From NCBI GenBank assembly GCA_018398575.1, contig JAGTXZ010000018.1:2480001-2544000 (forward strand): 64,000 nt of DNA. Reading direction: 5' to 3'. The stretch's first letter is position 1. Each line of letters opens with the position of its first letter. A program made the translations under genes and the position numbers. The notes under the pieces were generated by a model that was not told the DNA's origin, did no database searches, and saw only the letters and a program-made list of their open reading frames with translations. Shown in pieces: positions 9,390 to 20,424 of the stretch. Origin of the DNA: Ampelomyces quisqualis. Lineage: Eukaryota > Ascomycota > Dothideomycetes > Pleosporales > Phaeosphaeriaceae.

Positions 9390-9844
9390 GCCTTTACACC
9401 AACCTTGGGTGCTCAACCGTGAGTGCACCCAGGCGCAGGCCTTCATGCCTGCCTTGAAGAGTTTATGCTTCATGTTGAGGGTGCTTTCCTCAGAAAACTT
9501 GGCCGTTCTGTAGGATGTGGACGACGCAACTGTTCCACGGGCTTCGGCGTTCGACGTAACTGAACGCAGCACGTTAGTGCGGGCTCCGCCTCTTCTTCCC
9601 TTTGTTGTGCATACGACGCAACTGTATGCCAGCGGACGACGCAACTGTTCCGCTTGAGCTTATGTGCGATCCGAGGTTCTTGGACGACACGCGGACGACG
9701 CAACTGTTCTGCAAAGCTCACAGGTCGCTTGGTCAATGCCTTTGGGTGCTGACCGAGCGATGCTGCACTTCATCTTGGCCTTGTGTCTTGATCTTTTTCA
9801 TTGAGACTTGGACCCGAGTGGTCCAACTCGAGGAAGAAACTCGA
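9390..9844 (+). ncRNA. Putative structured non-coding RNA, locus 2
   Basis: This is a diverged direct copy of locus 1. Hairpin I is 9407-9430 (GGGTGC and GCACCC, fully paired). Hairpin II is 9435-9452 (GCAGGC and GCCTGC). Hairpin III is 9455-9472 (TGAAG and CTTCA, loop AGTTTATG as in locus 1). Hairpin IV is 9808-9826 (TTGGACC and GGTCCAA). Hairpin V is 9828-9844 (TCGAG and CTCGA). Offsets are constant (1,936 bp) across hairpins I-III, so there is no indel there. Compared with locus 1, the middle carries five hairpins that share one loop (9517-9712). No open frame of note exists. The 5' and 3' ends are estimated from the TATA box and from the last shared stem. Confidence 0.55.
9517..9712 (+). 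repeat. Five hairpins sharing the loop GACGCAACT
   Basis: The nine-base loop GACGCAACT (GACGTAACT once) is closed by a C-G pair each time, but the stems differ: 9517-9538 arms GTGGAC/GTTCCAC; 9547-9567 arms GCGTTC/GAACGC; 9609-9629 arms GCATAC/GTATGC; 9631-9654 arms AGCGGAC/GTTCCGCT; 9691-9712 arms GCGGAC/GTTCTGC. Three have a single bulged T next to the closing pair. Stem sequences vary while pairing stays, so the loop and fold appear to be what is kept. Confidence 0.75.
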
Positions 9845-11046
9845 AACCTGTCCTTTGCTCACAGCGCAACATGCCAACCGCTCATCCGCTCTTGAACTGC
9901 GGTTTGTCTGCAATCCCTCATATCATCGAGCTGTAACAACTCCATTCAGGACTACACTCCAATCGAGCCGATCAAGCATACAGCCAAAAGAGCTCGCACC
10001 ATTTCCTTCTCGGGCGCCTCCACCTGCCCCAGACTGACGACTTTTCCTTCCACCGCCAGCCTGGACCCCAACAAGTAACAACACAGCCGCACCAACCTCG
10101 ATACGACCAGGACACACATGTACCTACTTCCCAGGGCACAAAAGCGTGCGCCCACAGCGCACTCCATCCGCCCCGTGAGCGCGCCACACCCATCCGCCAT
10201 GCCCACCTCTCAATCCCACCCTCACCACGAGCCACCCCACCGCACTGCGGGCAACGCACACTCCAGTCTCGACGCTACGCTTCCCAAGTACCCGCAAGAC
10301 GCGTGCACACCGCAGACGAAACGCGGGACTGAGAGAGCGGAGGGGTAGAAGTAGGAGCTGGTGCGGAAGCTGGTGGGGAAGCAAGTGTACAGAGTACAGA
10401 GAAAGAAGATGGCGAGTCAGAAACAGGAAGAAGGAAAGAGGGGGGGGGGAAGAGAAGAAAAAAAAGGGTGATTTTGAATCTTGGGGACAAGGGCGTGGTG
10501 TGGGAGGGTTGAGGGAACGCCGGGGATGGGAACAAGGTTTCATTGGGGGGAGTTATTATTTTTCTCGAGGATGCGTCATGGTTTCGAACAACGCGACATG
10601 CAAATGGTTGCATAATGATAATCATAGCTCAAAGACGTTGGTCCGCTCTACACTACTAGCAATGGTACAGCGGCATCGACGGTCGTCGCGCTGAAAAAAA
10701 ACCCCACCCTAAACAAAAGAGAACGCCAGATCTTGTTTCGTTCAGCGCCATGCTCGCTTCCCATATGCGTGGAAAAACAACCCAAAACGACACTGAAACG
10801 TTGCTACGCTCACGGCTTGCATATGCACAAAAGCCCGGTTTTCCTTCCGCCTCCAGAGCGTACTACCGACTGACCGACGCAGATTCGTGACAGAAGCGAG
10901 AAGCAGAACAAAGAAAATGAAATGCCAAGGATAGAGGGGGTATAGTGTGCGTGGGATGATCCATGAGAGCCGAGTCCAGCCAATTCGGAGTGTCTCGGAA
11001 GAGTGTGTAGGAAAAAGGATAGTACAAAAAAGGGACTACGGAATGC
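9845..11046. other. Intergenic region downstream of RNA locus 2
   Basis: No supported gene. It includes the 3' flank of the minus-strand gene ending at 11047 and a purine-rich stretch at 10380-10470 (long G and A runs). Confidence 0.4.
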
Positions 11047-12743
11047 TCATCGCGGTCCTCGTGGTCGAGAAGTTTGTGTCGAGCTTCGTACTCTGATGAC
11101 AGGGGGTCGAATTTCAGGGGTCCCTGCTACAGCGGCGTCGTAGGTGGGGATTGGAGGACTTGATTCTGGACGGGGTTGCTGGTTTTGCACAAGCGAAGAG
11201 CGTTCATCCCAGTAGCTATCTCGTTGGCTGTCATGGCTGCTGATTCGCGGTGAGCCGACGGGACTGCTGTATTCGGGAGGGAGTTCGCCAGGCTGGAGGA
11301 AGCCTAGACCTTGAGCGGCGTTGATAGTGGTCGGTCCTGACTCTGCGCTGTTGCTTGCACCTTGGCCAATGTCTTCGTTGGAGTCTACGAGGCTGAGTGC
11401 GGCGAGAGAAATATCTGTGGGGCTGCGTTGGGGTCCTGGGCTGGTTGGCTGGTTTCGTCCAAAGCGCATTTGTTGACTGCTCGAGCGAGCATGGCCAAAG
11501 CCAGCCTGAACATAGTTGTTTCCCATGCCTTCTCTTACGCCATCGCGACCAGAGTCGAGTAGAATCGATCCTTGTTCGCTCCCGTATGGTGGTGGAGGAG
11601 CCAGGCTGCCAGTCTGCGGAGCAAGACCCCACTTCTTCACGTTGGCCTCAATAAAAACGAAGCCCATCTGTCCAAAGTTGACGTGTACTTGGCATGGCCC
11701 ATTCGCGCCAACTGTGGGGAAGAAGTTCTGAGCCTTGAGACCGTGTGCAACATCATCGAGCTTCTTGCCATTGCGCGTGAAGAATAGGGTTCCTGTGCGG
11801 GGTCGGTAGCCCATGCCGATGACATCTCCCTGTACGTAGGCGGGTCCGTATGCGGTGGGTGTGAATGGCTGATTGTATCGTCGGTTTCCGTTAGACATGT
11901 ATGAAAGGGAGGACTTGTGGTAACCTAGACATGTTAGTATGCAGTCCATCATGTACCACTCACTTGCACATACCTGGTAGTCTGAAGAGCGGGTACGGCT
12001 TGGTTGAGACGCCAATGGCAAGGCTGGTGTTCTCGGGCTTCTCATACACCTTGGCTTCCCAGTAGTACACTTCGTTCTGCTTCGGTATGGGCAGGTTGCT
12101 CTGCACGCTGCATTCAGTGTCGAAGAATTCAATCTCGGTTCGGCCTTCGACGAAGCAATTGGCAATTTCGAGTTCGGGTTCGAATTCCCAGGCGGAAACA
12201 CCTTTTTCTTGTATGGCCAAAAACTGCGATAAGGATATGTCGGTTTGGACGGATTCGGGGGGGTTTGCCAGGACGAAGGCTGCGGCGTGTTAGAAGCGGT
12301 ACGGTGGACCGGCATGCTCGGGGCCAGTGGGCGGCCGTCTACGTACCCTTTGCTCTCATGTACTCGGTTCTCTGTATGTCGTCCATGTCCTCCAGCGCCT
12401 CGGCCTCGTCCTTGGCGAACTGTTGCTCGTCGTCGTATTCGCCAGGCCGCGACAGACGGTCCAGAAAGATGCGCCCTTGCGAGGTGTACCGGAAGTAGTA
12501 GATGACGGCTGCAATGATGAGGCAAACGCCGGCTGCGCCCAGGACGGAGAAGATGCCGATCATGATGCCCTTGGCCGTGGAGCCGAGGTCGGTGGTTCGC
12601 GCTATCCGCACGGCATCGTGGTGTGATGTGCGCGGCTCGGTCATGCGTGTGGGCGGAGTTGACGGCGCATGGTCGCTCGGCAGATATGAGCTGGAAAGGG
12701 TGGTTGGGGGCGAAACCAGGCGCAGCGGTGCCTGGGGGAGCAT
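11047..12743 (-). CDS. SSH4: SSH4/EAR1-type membrane adaptor for the Rsp5 ubiquitin ligase (SPRY domain)
   Basis: Three exons, 12743-12347, 12279-11974 and 11924-11047, give 526 residues. Introns are 67 and 49 bp (donors GTACGT and GTATGT). One membrane segment lies at residues 59-84, followed by an acidic stretch. A SPRY domain spans roughly 150-300 (WEAKVYEKPENTSLAIGVST, and MGYRPRTGTLFFTRNGKKL). A long Ser/Pro-rich cytosolic tail carries PPPPYG and LPPEYS motifs. This order (one membrane segment, SPRY, PY motifs) is that of yeast Ssh4 and Ear1, which sit in endosomal and vacuolar membranes and recruit Rsp5 to sort cargo into multivesicular bodies. The gene shares a promoter region with KAP104. 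The frame stays open upstream of the chosen ATG in another reading, which is a G/C-rich artefact. Confidence 0.88.
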
Positions 12744-13686
12744 GGCGGTATGGTGTGGAGGTGCCGCTGTCGGCAGTGAGGCTGCGACGGCGACGGGGCG
12801 TGGTCGGAAGGCGCGGGCGTGAAGGGGTGCCGGCGACGTGACCAGCAGCGCTCAGTGGCGGGAAGGGGAGTGGTGGGCGTGGGGGAGTGGCGGGAGTGGT
12901 GGGAGTGGTGGGAACTGGGAGTGGTGGACGTGGTGGGAGAGGAGTGGTGAGATGCCGTGTGTTACAGCGCATGCGTCAGGCCGTGGTTGGACTGCAGACT
13001 AAGCCCGAAGGACGACAGTCGCCAGTCGCCAGTCGCCAGTCGCCAGTCTCAGGCCGCCGACATATCCGGTCGCCATCGGCAGCACACGCGCCATGTGATG
13101 ATGGCGACGATGCGGATTCCAGACGGTCAGCGCAAGGCCCCTAGACACGTCCGCGGCAGCAGTGGAAACCGGCGCTGGGGGATCGTACTCTGCTTTCTCG
13201 GCAGCGGCGTGGCGTGGGTCGCATGTCTGAAAGCGTCGCCCACTGCAACTACATGCCCGCAGCATTGAGACGCCCGCCTCTTCGCAGCCCGGCCGAAAAA
13301 TGCGTGTCGAATGGTAGGTGCCGTCCCTTTGTAGCGCGCACCGACTACGCGAGCTGGTACGTGGGCCCGCCCCTCGTCAATTCGGCGTCGCTCTCCCCAT
13401 GCGCAGGACACGGCGACGGCTGACCATGTACTGCGCCGACAGATCCAGCCTGAGCGCCCCCGACAGCCTGACCTCCGCCGCCGCCCTCTGCGCCGCCCTC
13501 TCCGCCGCCCTCTCCGCCGCCCTCTCCGCCGTCCGCTCCGCCGTCCGCTCCGCCCGCTGCTCCCCGTAGCACTCGGCACCCGCCGGCGCACCTCACCCTG
13601 CCCGCCCCGCGTCGACCATCGGCTGTGCATACTCCCCGTGCGAGTCGACGCACGCTCGACCACCTCCCCAAAGACCCCGCCTCACC
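12744..13686. promoter_or_regulatory. Divergent promoter region between SSH4 and KAP104
   Basis: These 943 bp lie between two divergent starts. They contain three simple repeats: G-rich GTGGTGGGA-type units at 12870-12950, four copies of GTCGCCA at 13017-13047, and a 12-bp CGCCGCCCTCTC-type repeat at 13484-13560. No gene is supported. Confidence 0.55.
13484..13560. repeat. 12-bp tandem repeat upstream of KAP104
   Basis: About six imperfect copies of CGCCGCCCTCTC, later CGCCGTCCGCTC, lie 130-200 bp before the KAP104 start codon. Confidence 0.7.
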
Positions 13687-16615
13687 ATGGCGTGGCAGCC
13701 GGAAGCGGACACGCTGCGCCAGCTGGTGCAGTGTCTGAAAGACTCGCTCAGTGGCCAGAACCCCAGCGTGCAGAAAAATGCCGAAATTGTGCGTGCCCCC
13801 CGCCACACAAGACGCTTTGCGCTGACTGCTGCCGCTGCATAGATGCTCAAGACGGCGCGAACATCGCCCGATATCGACAAGTACCTCGCCCATGTCTGCA
13901 CCAACAGCCAGCCGCCCTCGGTCGTCGACATGGACGCCTCGTACTACTTCCAGGCTCGCGCCGCCGCCGCCATTATGCTCAAGAACGACGTCAAGACGGC
14001 ATACAAGACCATGCCCGACACCACAAAAGAATACATACGATCGACAATCCTCGTCGGGCTGCAGGACTCGACTTCGCAAATGCGAGCCTACGCCGGCAAC
14101 GTCATCACCGAGATTGTGCGCCAGGGTGGCATCATGGGCTGGCCACAGGTCTTGTCCGAGCTGATCGGCATGGTGGCCAACGCGGCCGGCAATGTGTCGA
14201 CGCAGGCGCAAGAAGGCGGCATGGGCGCTCTTCTGAAGATTTGCGAAGACAACCGGAGGGCTTTGGACAAACAGTACCAGGGACAGCGGCCCCTAGCTTT
14301 CCTCTTCCCCAAGCTGCTGGAGCTCACAACAAGTCCTCTGGCCAGGGTCAGAGCCGACGCCCTGGCTGCTATGAACCTCTTCATCCCCGATAACCCGGAA
14401 GCTGTTGCTTCGAATCTCGACGCCCTCCTGCAGCAGCTCTTCAACCTTGCAAGTGATCCAAGCGACCAGGTGCGGAAACACGTTTGTCGAGCATTCGTAC
14501 ATGTTGCCGACATTGCACCTGAAAAGATTGTGCCCCACATGGAAGGCCTGGTCGAGTATATACTCACGCAGCAGCGCAACCCTGACAACCCCGAGTTGGC
14601 TCTTGATGCAGCCGAGTTTTGGTTGTGTGTTAGCGAAGATGAGAACATGCGCGATCACCTAGGCCCTTATCTGCCCAAGATTGTGCCCGTTCTGCTGGCG
14701 AGCATGGTCCTTGGCGAGGACGAGATCTTACGTGAAGAAGGCGAAGAGGAGGACTACGAGCTCGACGATCGCCAGGAAGATATCCGCCCCGCTTTTGCGA
14801 CCGCCAAAGCTGGCCGGTTGACAACCGCCAATGGTGAAGGCAGCACAGCCGTCAACGGCACTTCTGCAGCGGCCAATGCTGAAGATGACCATCTTAGCGA
14901 CGGAGAAATCGACGAATTCGACGACGATGAAGATGCATTCGACGATCCGGAGGCGGCGTGGAATCTTCGCAAATGCTCTGCCGCTGCACTCGATGTACTT
15001 GCATCGGTTTTCCATGACGCAGTTTTCCAGGCAACCCTCCCGTATTTGACCGACAACCTCAGTCACGCCGAATGGCCAAATCGAGAGGCCGCAGTGCTCG
15101 CTCTAGGTGCGATAGCGGATGGATGCATGCCCGCCGTGGAGCCCCATCTCCCTACCCTCACCCCATATCTAATCACACTTTTGCAAGACCCAAAGCCTGT
15201 CGTCCGTCGAATCACATGCTGGTCCCTCGGCCGTTATTCTGGATGGGCTGCGCACCTCGATGAAGCCGGGAAGCAAGAATTCTTCTTGCCAGTCATGGAC
15301 GGCATACTGCACAAGATGCTCGACAACAACAAAAAAGTCCAGGAAGCTGCAGCATCTGCTTTTGCCCACCTAGAAGAAAAGGCAGGAACAGAGCTACGCC
15401 AATACTGCCGCCCCATCATCAGCCAATTCGTGCAGTGCTTTGCAAAGTACAAAGACCGCAACATGTACATTCTCTACGACTGCGTCCAGACACTGGCTGA
15501 GCACGTTGGACCCGCTCTCAGACACAACGATCTCGTCAGTATGCTCATGCCGGCTCTGCTCACTCGTTGGAATAAAGTTTCCGACCAGTCCAAGGAGATG
15601 TTCCCGCTCCTGGAGTGTCTCTCATATGTCACAATATCGCTCGGGGACTTGTTTTCCCCCTATGCGGCCGGTATTTTCGCACGCTCCGTCAACATTGTTC
15701 ATCGCAATCTCGAAGAGGGCGTCATGGCAGTCCAGAACCCTGGCTTCGAGTCTCCAGACAAGGACTTCCTTGTGACTAGCGTTGATTTACTAAGCGCTAT
15801 CATCCAGGCCCTGCCTCGTGCTGAGGGCAGTCAACTCGTGGGTAGTACATCGAGCTTCTTTCAACTCTTGGCTTTGTGCATGAAGCATGAAGACAACGAA
15901 GTGCGACAATCGGCGTATGCGCTCCTCGGCGACTGTTCTATCTACGTTTTCGAGCAGGTGCAGCCCTGCCTTCCAGATATCATGGATATACTCATCGATC
16001 AGCTGGACGTCGAGCGTGCTCACCTTGGACACGACGATATAGCCTACGCAGTCATCAACAATGCTTGTTGGTCCATCGGCGAGATCGCAATGCGACACGA
16101 GGAAGGCATGCAGCCTTATCTCGACAAGTTGCTGCAACGCATCGGAACCATACTTTTCGACGACAAGGTGCCAGACTCATTGAGGGAAAATGCCGCCATC
16201 GCGCTAGGACGTATTGGATTGAGCAACGCACAGTATCTCTCTGTGCACCTGGCGCAACTAGCTCCTGCATTCTTGCGCGCGGTACAAAAGATTGGTTGGA
16301 CAGACGAGAAGGGCCATGCACTGACCGGATTCATGCAAATCATTCTTGCAAACCCAGGCGCCATGGAACAGTGCCTCCTCCAGTTCTTCAGCGAGATGTC
16401 ATGCGCGGACAAGAATCTCTTTGTCACCGCGCCGCAGCTGCAAGGAAAATTCCAAGAGGTTAGCCAAATCAATCACGGCATGTAACAGACGCTCAATTTA
16501 ACAACTCTGACAGGTTATTCAAAAGTACAAAACCATGATCCCGAACTTTGACGCCTTCCTTGGCGGTCTTCCCCAGGACCAACAGGCCCAATTCCGCCAA
16601 TTGTACAAATTCTAA
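13687..16615 (+). CDS. KAP104: Transportin (importin beta-2, Kap104)
   Basis: Three exons, 13687-13788, 13843-16458 and 16514-16615, give 939 residues, the usual transportin length. Introns are 54 and 55 bp; the last has a weak GTTAGC donor, but only that splice restores the conserved C-terminus (FDAFLGGLPQDQQAQFRQLY). The protein is an array of HEAT repeats. The long acidic loop of repeat 8 is present near residues 385-405 (GEIDEFDDDEDAFDDPEAAW); in transportins this loop drives cargo release when Ran-GTP binds. Kap104 imports mRNA-binding proteins carrying PY-type nuclear localisation signals. The first exon (MAWQPEADTLRQLVQCLKDS) fits the family N-terminus. Confidence 0.95.
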
Positions 16616-19600
16616 GCGCACCATATTTTTACATAATCGTGTCGGGCTATGGGCGTCACTTGGGTGAAAGCACGGCAGAGGAAGAGGCGGAAATACCAAA
16701 AGGGATCACGACGTGTCTGCGCCTTGTCATGTAGGACAGATGATGCTGTGAAAGACAAAAGGGAAAGGTGCGACGCTAAATAAAAGAAGGCATCTACGAG
16801 CGGACTGCGAAGGACGGATTTTCAACAGCACGTATAGACAGTCCCTTGCTGAGCGAGTATTGTTTGCTAGGGCCTTAGGTGGGGATCGAGTACAGCGCAA
16901 TCCGAGACATTTCCAGGCGTTTCTCGCTGTTGGTAGATGACAACCAGCCTATTCTTGAGTAGATGGAGTATATAGCCCAAGTAGATAGTAAATCGACTGC
17001 GCATAGCAGACTATTTCTTCAAGCCAAACAAAATCTGTGACGTGGACGTTCACAAAAGAACCAAAAATCAAATCAAAATCAAAACAAACAACCCCAATGT
17101 CTTTCCCAGCCCTCCTATCTTACCCAACTTGAACTCAAATCACTTCTTCCTTTTTTTCCTCTCCAGGCCCTTTCACAATCTCGTCTTAACTCCATCCACC
17201 TGCCTATTTCCCCCCGTCCTCCCTGTGCAGCCCTGCGTGCCTTGGCGTCCCGCCTCTACATACACCCCCCCCCCTGACCCTATTACTTATTAAGACAACC
17301 ACCAAAAACACGCCCTGCGCTGTTATCATCTGCTACTCCGGATACGGGGGCTGTATACGCAGACTAGAGATTGTTATGAACGTTGTTACGTTTCTCTGTT
17401 TCGACTCGATTGGGTTGGGTTAGTTCTTGGGAGATTGGTGCAACGTGTTTGTAGCTGGGTATGTGTATGGCGAGGTATGTGTATGGCGAGGTATGTGTAT
17501 GGCGAGGTATGTGTATGGCGAGGTATGTGTATGGCGAGGTAAGTGTATGGCGAGGTATGTGTATTTGTGTGGGAAGAGAATTCTGGCGGGGGAAAGGCGT
17601 TGAAGAAGTGGGGTGCGCGATGCGGAGTCCACAGCGCCCCTTTTTTTGAGCTCTGAGGCAATGCTTGGAGTTGGGCTGGGTTGGGCTGGGGAGGTGGAGA
17701 TGGAGAGGGACGGGAAAGGGGGAGGAGGGGTGTGAGGGGGCGGTGCGGGAGGAAGGGTGGGGAGGTTGCGGCATGGATGGTTTGTTAAGAGGGAGTGGCT
17801 TGAGGGGATGGATGATTTGGTTGTGTAGGACTTCTAACGCGTGTTTAAAGTGTGGCTAGAGTTGTGGTGTTCGGGTGTGCTTGTAGAGGCTCTGGCATCA
17901 TGGGCGGGGCACCTGCAAAATGTGGGAAAGCTTTTCTACAAACTTGGTTTGAAAACTCTGGAATTCGTTGAGATGGGATTGCTAGGGCTGTAATGTGCAT
18001 TATGATGGAAAAGAGACAGATTGTCAAGTTGCCTATATCTGCGCGTGAACTTTTGTGCTTCAAGCTATGAGAATGCAATTGTAGAATAGCCACTCATACG
18101 GAGGGTCGACACGTCCATGTCTGACAACCACGCTTGTACACTTCGTCAAGCCTGCCAGATTGATAAAGAAGATTTTTTTACCGAGCGTACTTGCTAAAGA
18201 AGAAAAGCTTACCTCTGAAACAAGCGGATTATAGTACACAGCAGCACCAGATTTGAGCAAAAAAAAATGTGTGTTTTGGCGCTTTGAGAAACGTAGGTTG
18301 TTTATTTGAGTTACCTTTTTTATCTTTCCCTATACCATCTTAGCCCTCGACGCGAGGTATTGCGTGTGATTAGGCTCATGTGGAGCGATAGCGTCCGTCG
18401 GCCGAGGAGGAGTAGTAGCTACACATCGTTTTCATTCTGGCGAATTGTGGAGTAACGACGTAGGAAGGACGAAGAGGGAAGTTGTGCATGTGTATACGTA
18501 TTCTATGTTTAACCTGCGCTTAGGTTGTAAAGGGGAAAGTCTACACGACAACAATATCGATTGAAGAGCGGTCAAGGCGAAGCCTAGTAGCGATCCAACG
18601 GGTTCGATTTATTGTTTGCGATGGAGTCTAGGGGGAAAAGGGTTCGTGGGGATTTTCGCCATCTAATCGCCCGAGCGAGGAGGTTGACGAGTCGGGCCTC
18701 CAGGAATACAGTGGCAAAAGAACCTACCGGTATCCGTACAAGCACGCAAACTAGCTCCAGCGGAGACTCGTCGCAGGTGAGGAGCGGAGCGCTGATCTCT
18801 TGTCAAGTCACAGTAGTGGAGAGCCGCGAGAGAATTCGCCTGATTGCACAAAAGGCCGGGGTTTTTTTTCTCCTTCTTCCACAATTGGCGTGGTTCCCGA
18901 CTAGTTCGCGCGCCGAGCACATGGGTAAGCGAAAGGTGTGCTTTCTAGTGTGCCTCTTTGGTTCATGCTGCTGGCTTTGGGAGCGCCCCTCGCTAGTTTG
19001 CTCGTTGGTGTGGTGTCAATGCGTGGTGGCATCTTGTGCCCCCCTAAGACTCAGCACAACACAACACAACACAGCAACTCGAATCCCTAGCGTACCTATG
19101 CGCACAAAACGAGTCCTACAACACGGCCAACTAATCAATCAGTCAATCCGTCACTCAATTACATAATTACATAACTAGGCCTGATGATGTACCCAAAGCG
19201 ACACAACGCCAGGTTCTACCAGTCAGGTGCAGTCAGGCCGGACGGTGCTTACGGGGATTCAAATCAAACAAATCAGTGCATGTATTCGCCTGGACGTGTC
19301 ATGTAGAATGCGCTGTAGTGTACTGTACAAAAAGCATAGTTACCGAGCTGGGAGATGAATTATTCATTGCGGAAGAAGAAAACCCCAGCCAACAAAAAGA
19401 GTGCCCACGCGTTGAAAGAGTTTGGTTTGGTTTGAATTGATTTGATTTGATGTTAATTGATGATGCGCAAGCCTTCCCTCTGTAGGACAAAAGAGGCTGA
19501 AGCGATGCGCAATTGTGATTACCGGTAGATAGTTGGACGACCGAGATTTATTTTAGGACGGGCAGCCTGTCAGCAGGAGGATTCGAGACTAGCCTAGAAA

Positions 19601-20424
19601 AGGGCTGTATATCCATAGTGCTTAACTTGTTTCTGTGCATGACAAGGCGCGCGGTTTTCCTGCCAAGTGTAGCTGAACCCGGATATCTTTGTCCCAGGGG
19701 CCACAAATTCTCTGTCCGGCTTTCAGCTACGTGAATTTACCAATACCATGTCCAATCAGAGCTACGCCGGCTCTGTGGCAGGTAGGCCACGCTCAAACAA
19801 TACGACGCAAGTCAGCATACTGCGCTCCGACAATGCAATCGCTCAGTGGCGGTAGTCGCTGCATGTGCATGCGCAAGCCACGTTAGGCTGCCACGCTACA
19901 GCTGTAATAACACCGTGTCATGCCATCCAAACTCGGTTCCGGCACGGCCTTACATAACAGGAAAAGGATATGCACGAGCTGTGCAACGTACCCAAATCTC
20001 GCTAATGCTATGACCGTCGGGTAGGTATTTGCCCGGTCGTCCATGTCGGCGGTCGCTGTGCGAAGGGCTGCGGCAATGATCCGCTTCCCTCTCGCCTGCC
20101 GAGGGTTGTGATAGGTGGAGGAAGCGGCACGTCGCTCGCCCAACTGGCCTTGACCGCCATGGTCGTCTGTTTTGCCCAAATGGAAATGTGCCGCGCCGTT
20201 TCCTATACCATGAAACAAATGTCATCTCCACCGTCCGTGTGCTTCGGCGGCTGATGTTGCTGCTCATTGCGGGTAGTCGTATTGGCTGGGCACCTGAGCG
20301 GCGGGAGATGCATGAATTTGTCCTGCATGTTGTGGTCCTGCATTCAGAGGTGCGCTGCCAAAAGTCGGAGTCTGAGACGCAACGCTTGATTTATTCCTGG
20401 AGGGATCGTTAAGCCTTGCGTCGT
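16616..20424. other. Long intergenic region between two convergent genes
   Basis: About 3.8 kb with no supported gene. It holds the 16-bp minisatellite at 17459-17560, a G-rich stretch at 17660-17770, and the 3' flanks of KAP104 and of the Zn2Cys6 regulator. Open frames at 18612-19166 and 19883-20218 lack any domain or splice logic. Confidence 0.45.
17459..17560. repeat. 16-bp minisatellite
   Basis: Six to seven nearly perfect copies of GTATGTGTATGGCGAG; one copy has GTAAGTGTATGG. The high identity suggests recent expansion. Confidence 0.85.

Noticed and set aside
9517..9712. CRISPR array
   Set aside because: The repeated word is a nine-base loop within changing stems at irregular spacing, and the genome is eukaryotic.
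7310..9850. The two copies as the long terminal repeats of a retrotransposon
   Set aside because: No TG...CA ends, no target-site duplication, no tRNA primer site and no gag/pol remnant lie between them, and paired changes in the stems point to RNA structure instead. It remains an alternative until a genome-wide copy count is done.
7450..9850. Telomerase RNA, U snRNA, SRP RNA or RNase P/MRP RNA
   Set aside because: No CCCTAA-type template, no U1-U6 signature words and no SRP or RNase P/MRP core motif were seen in either copy.
11047..12972. A 641-residue protein covering the SSH4 locus in one frame
   Set aside because: Its N-terminal part is G/C-rich low-complexity reading out of frame with the true exons 1 and 2; the spliced model gives the conserved membrane segment and SPRY domain.
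18612..19166. 184-residue open frame in the long intergenic gap
   Set aside because: No domain, biased composition and many stops around it; looks like chance.
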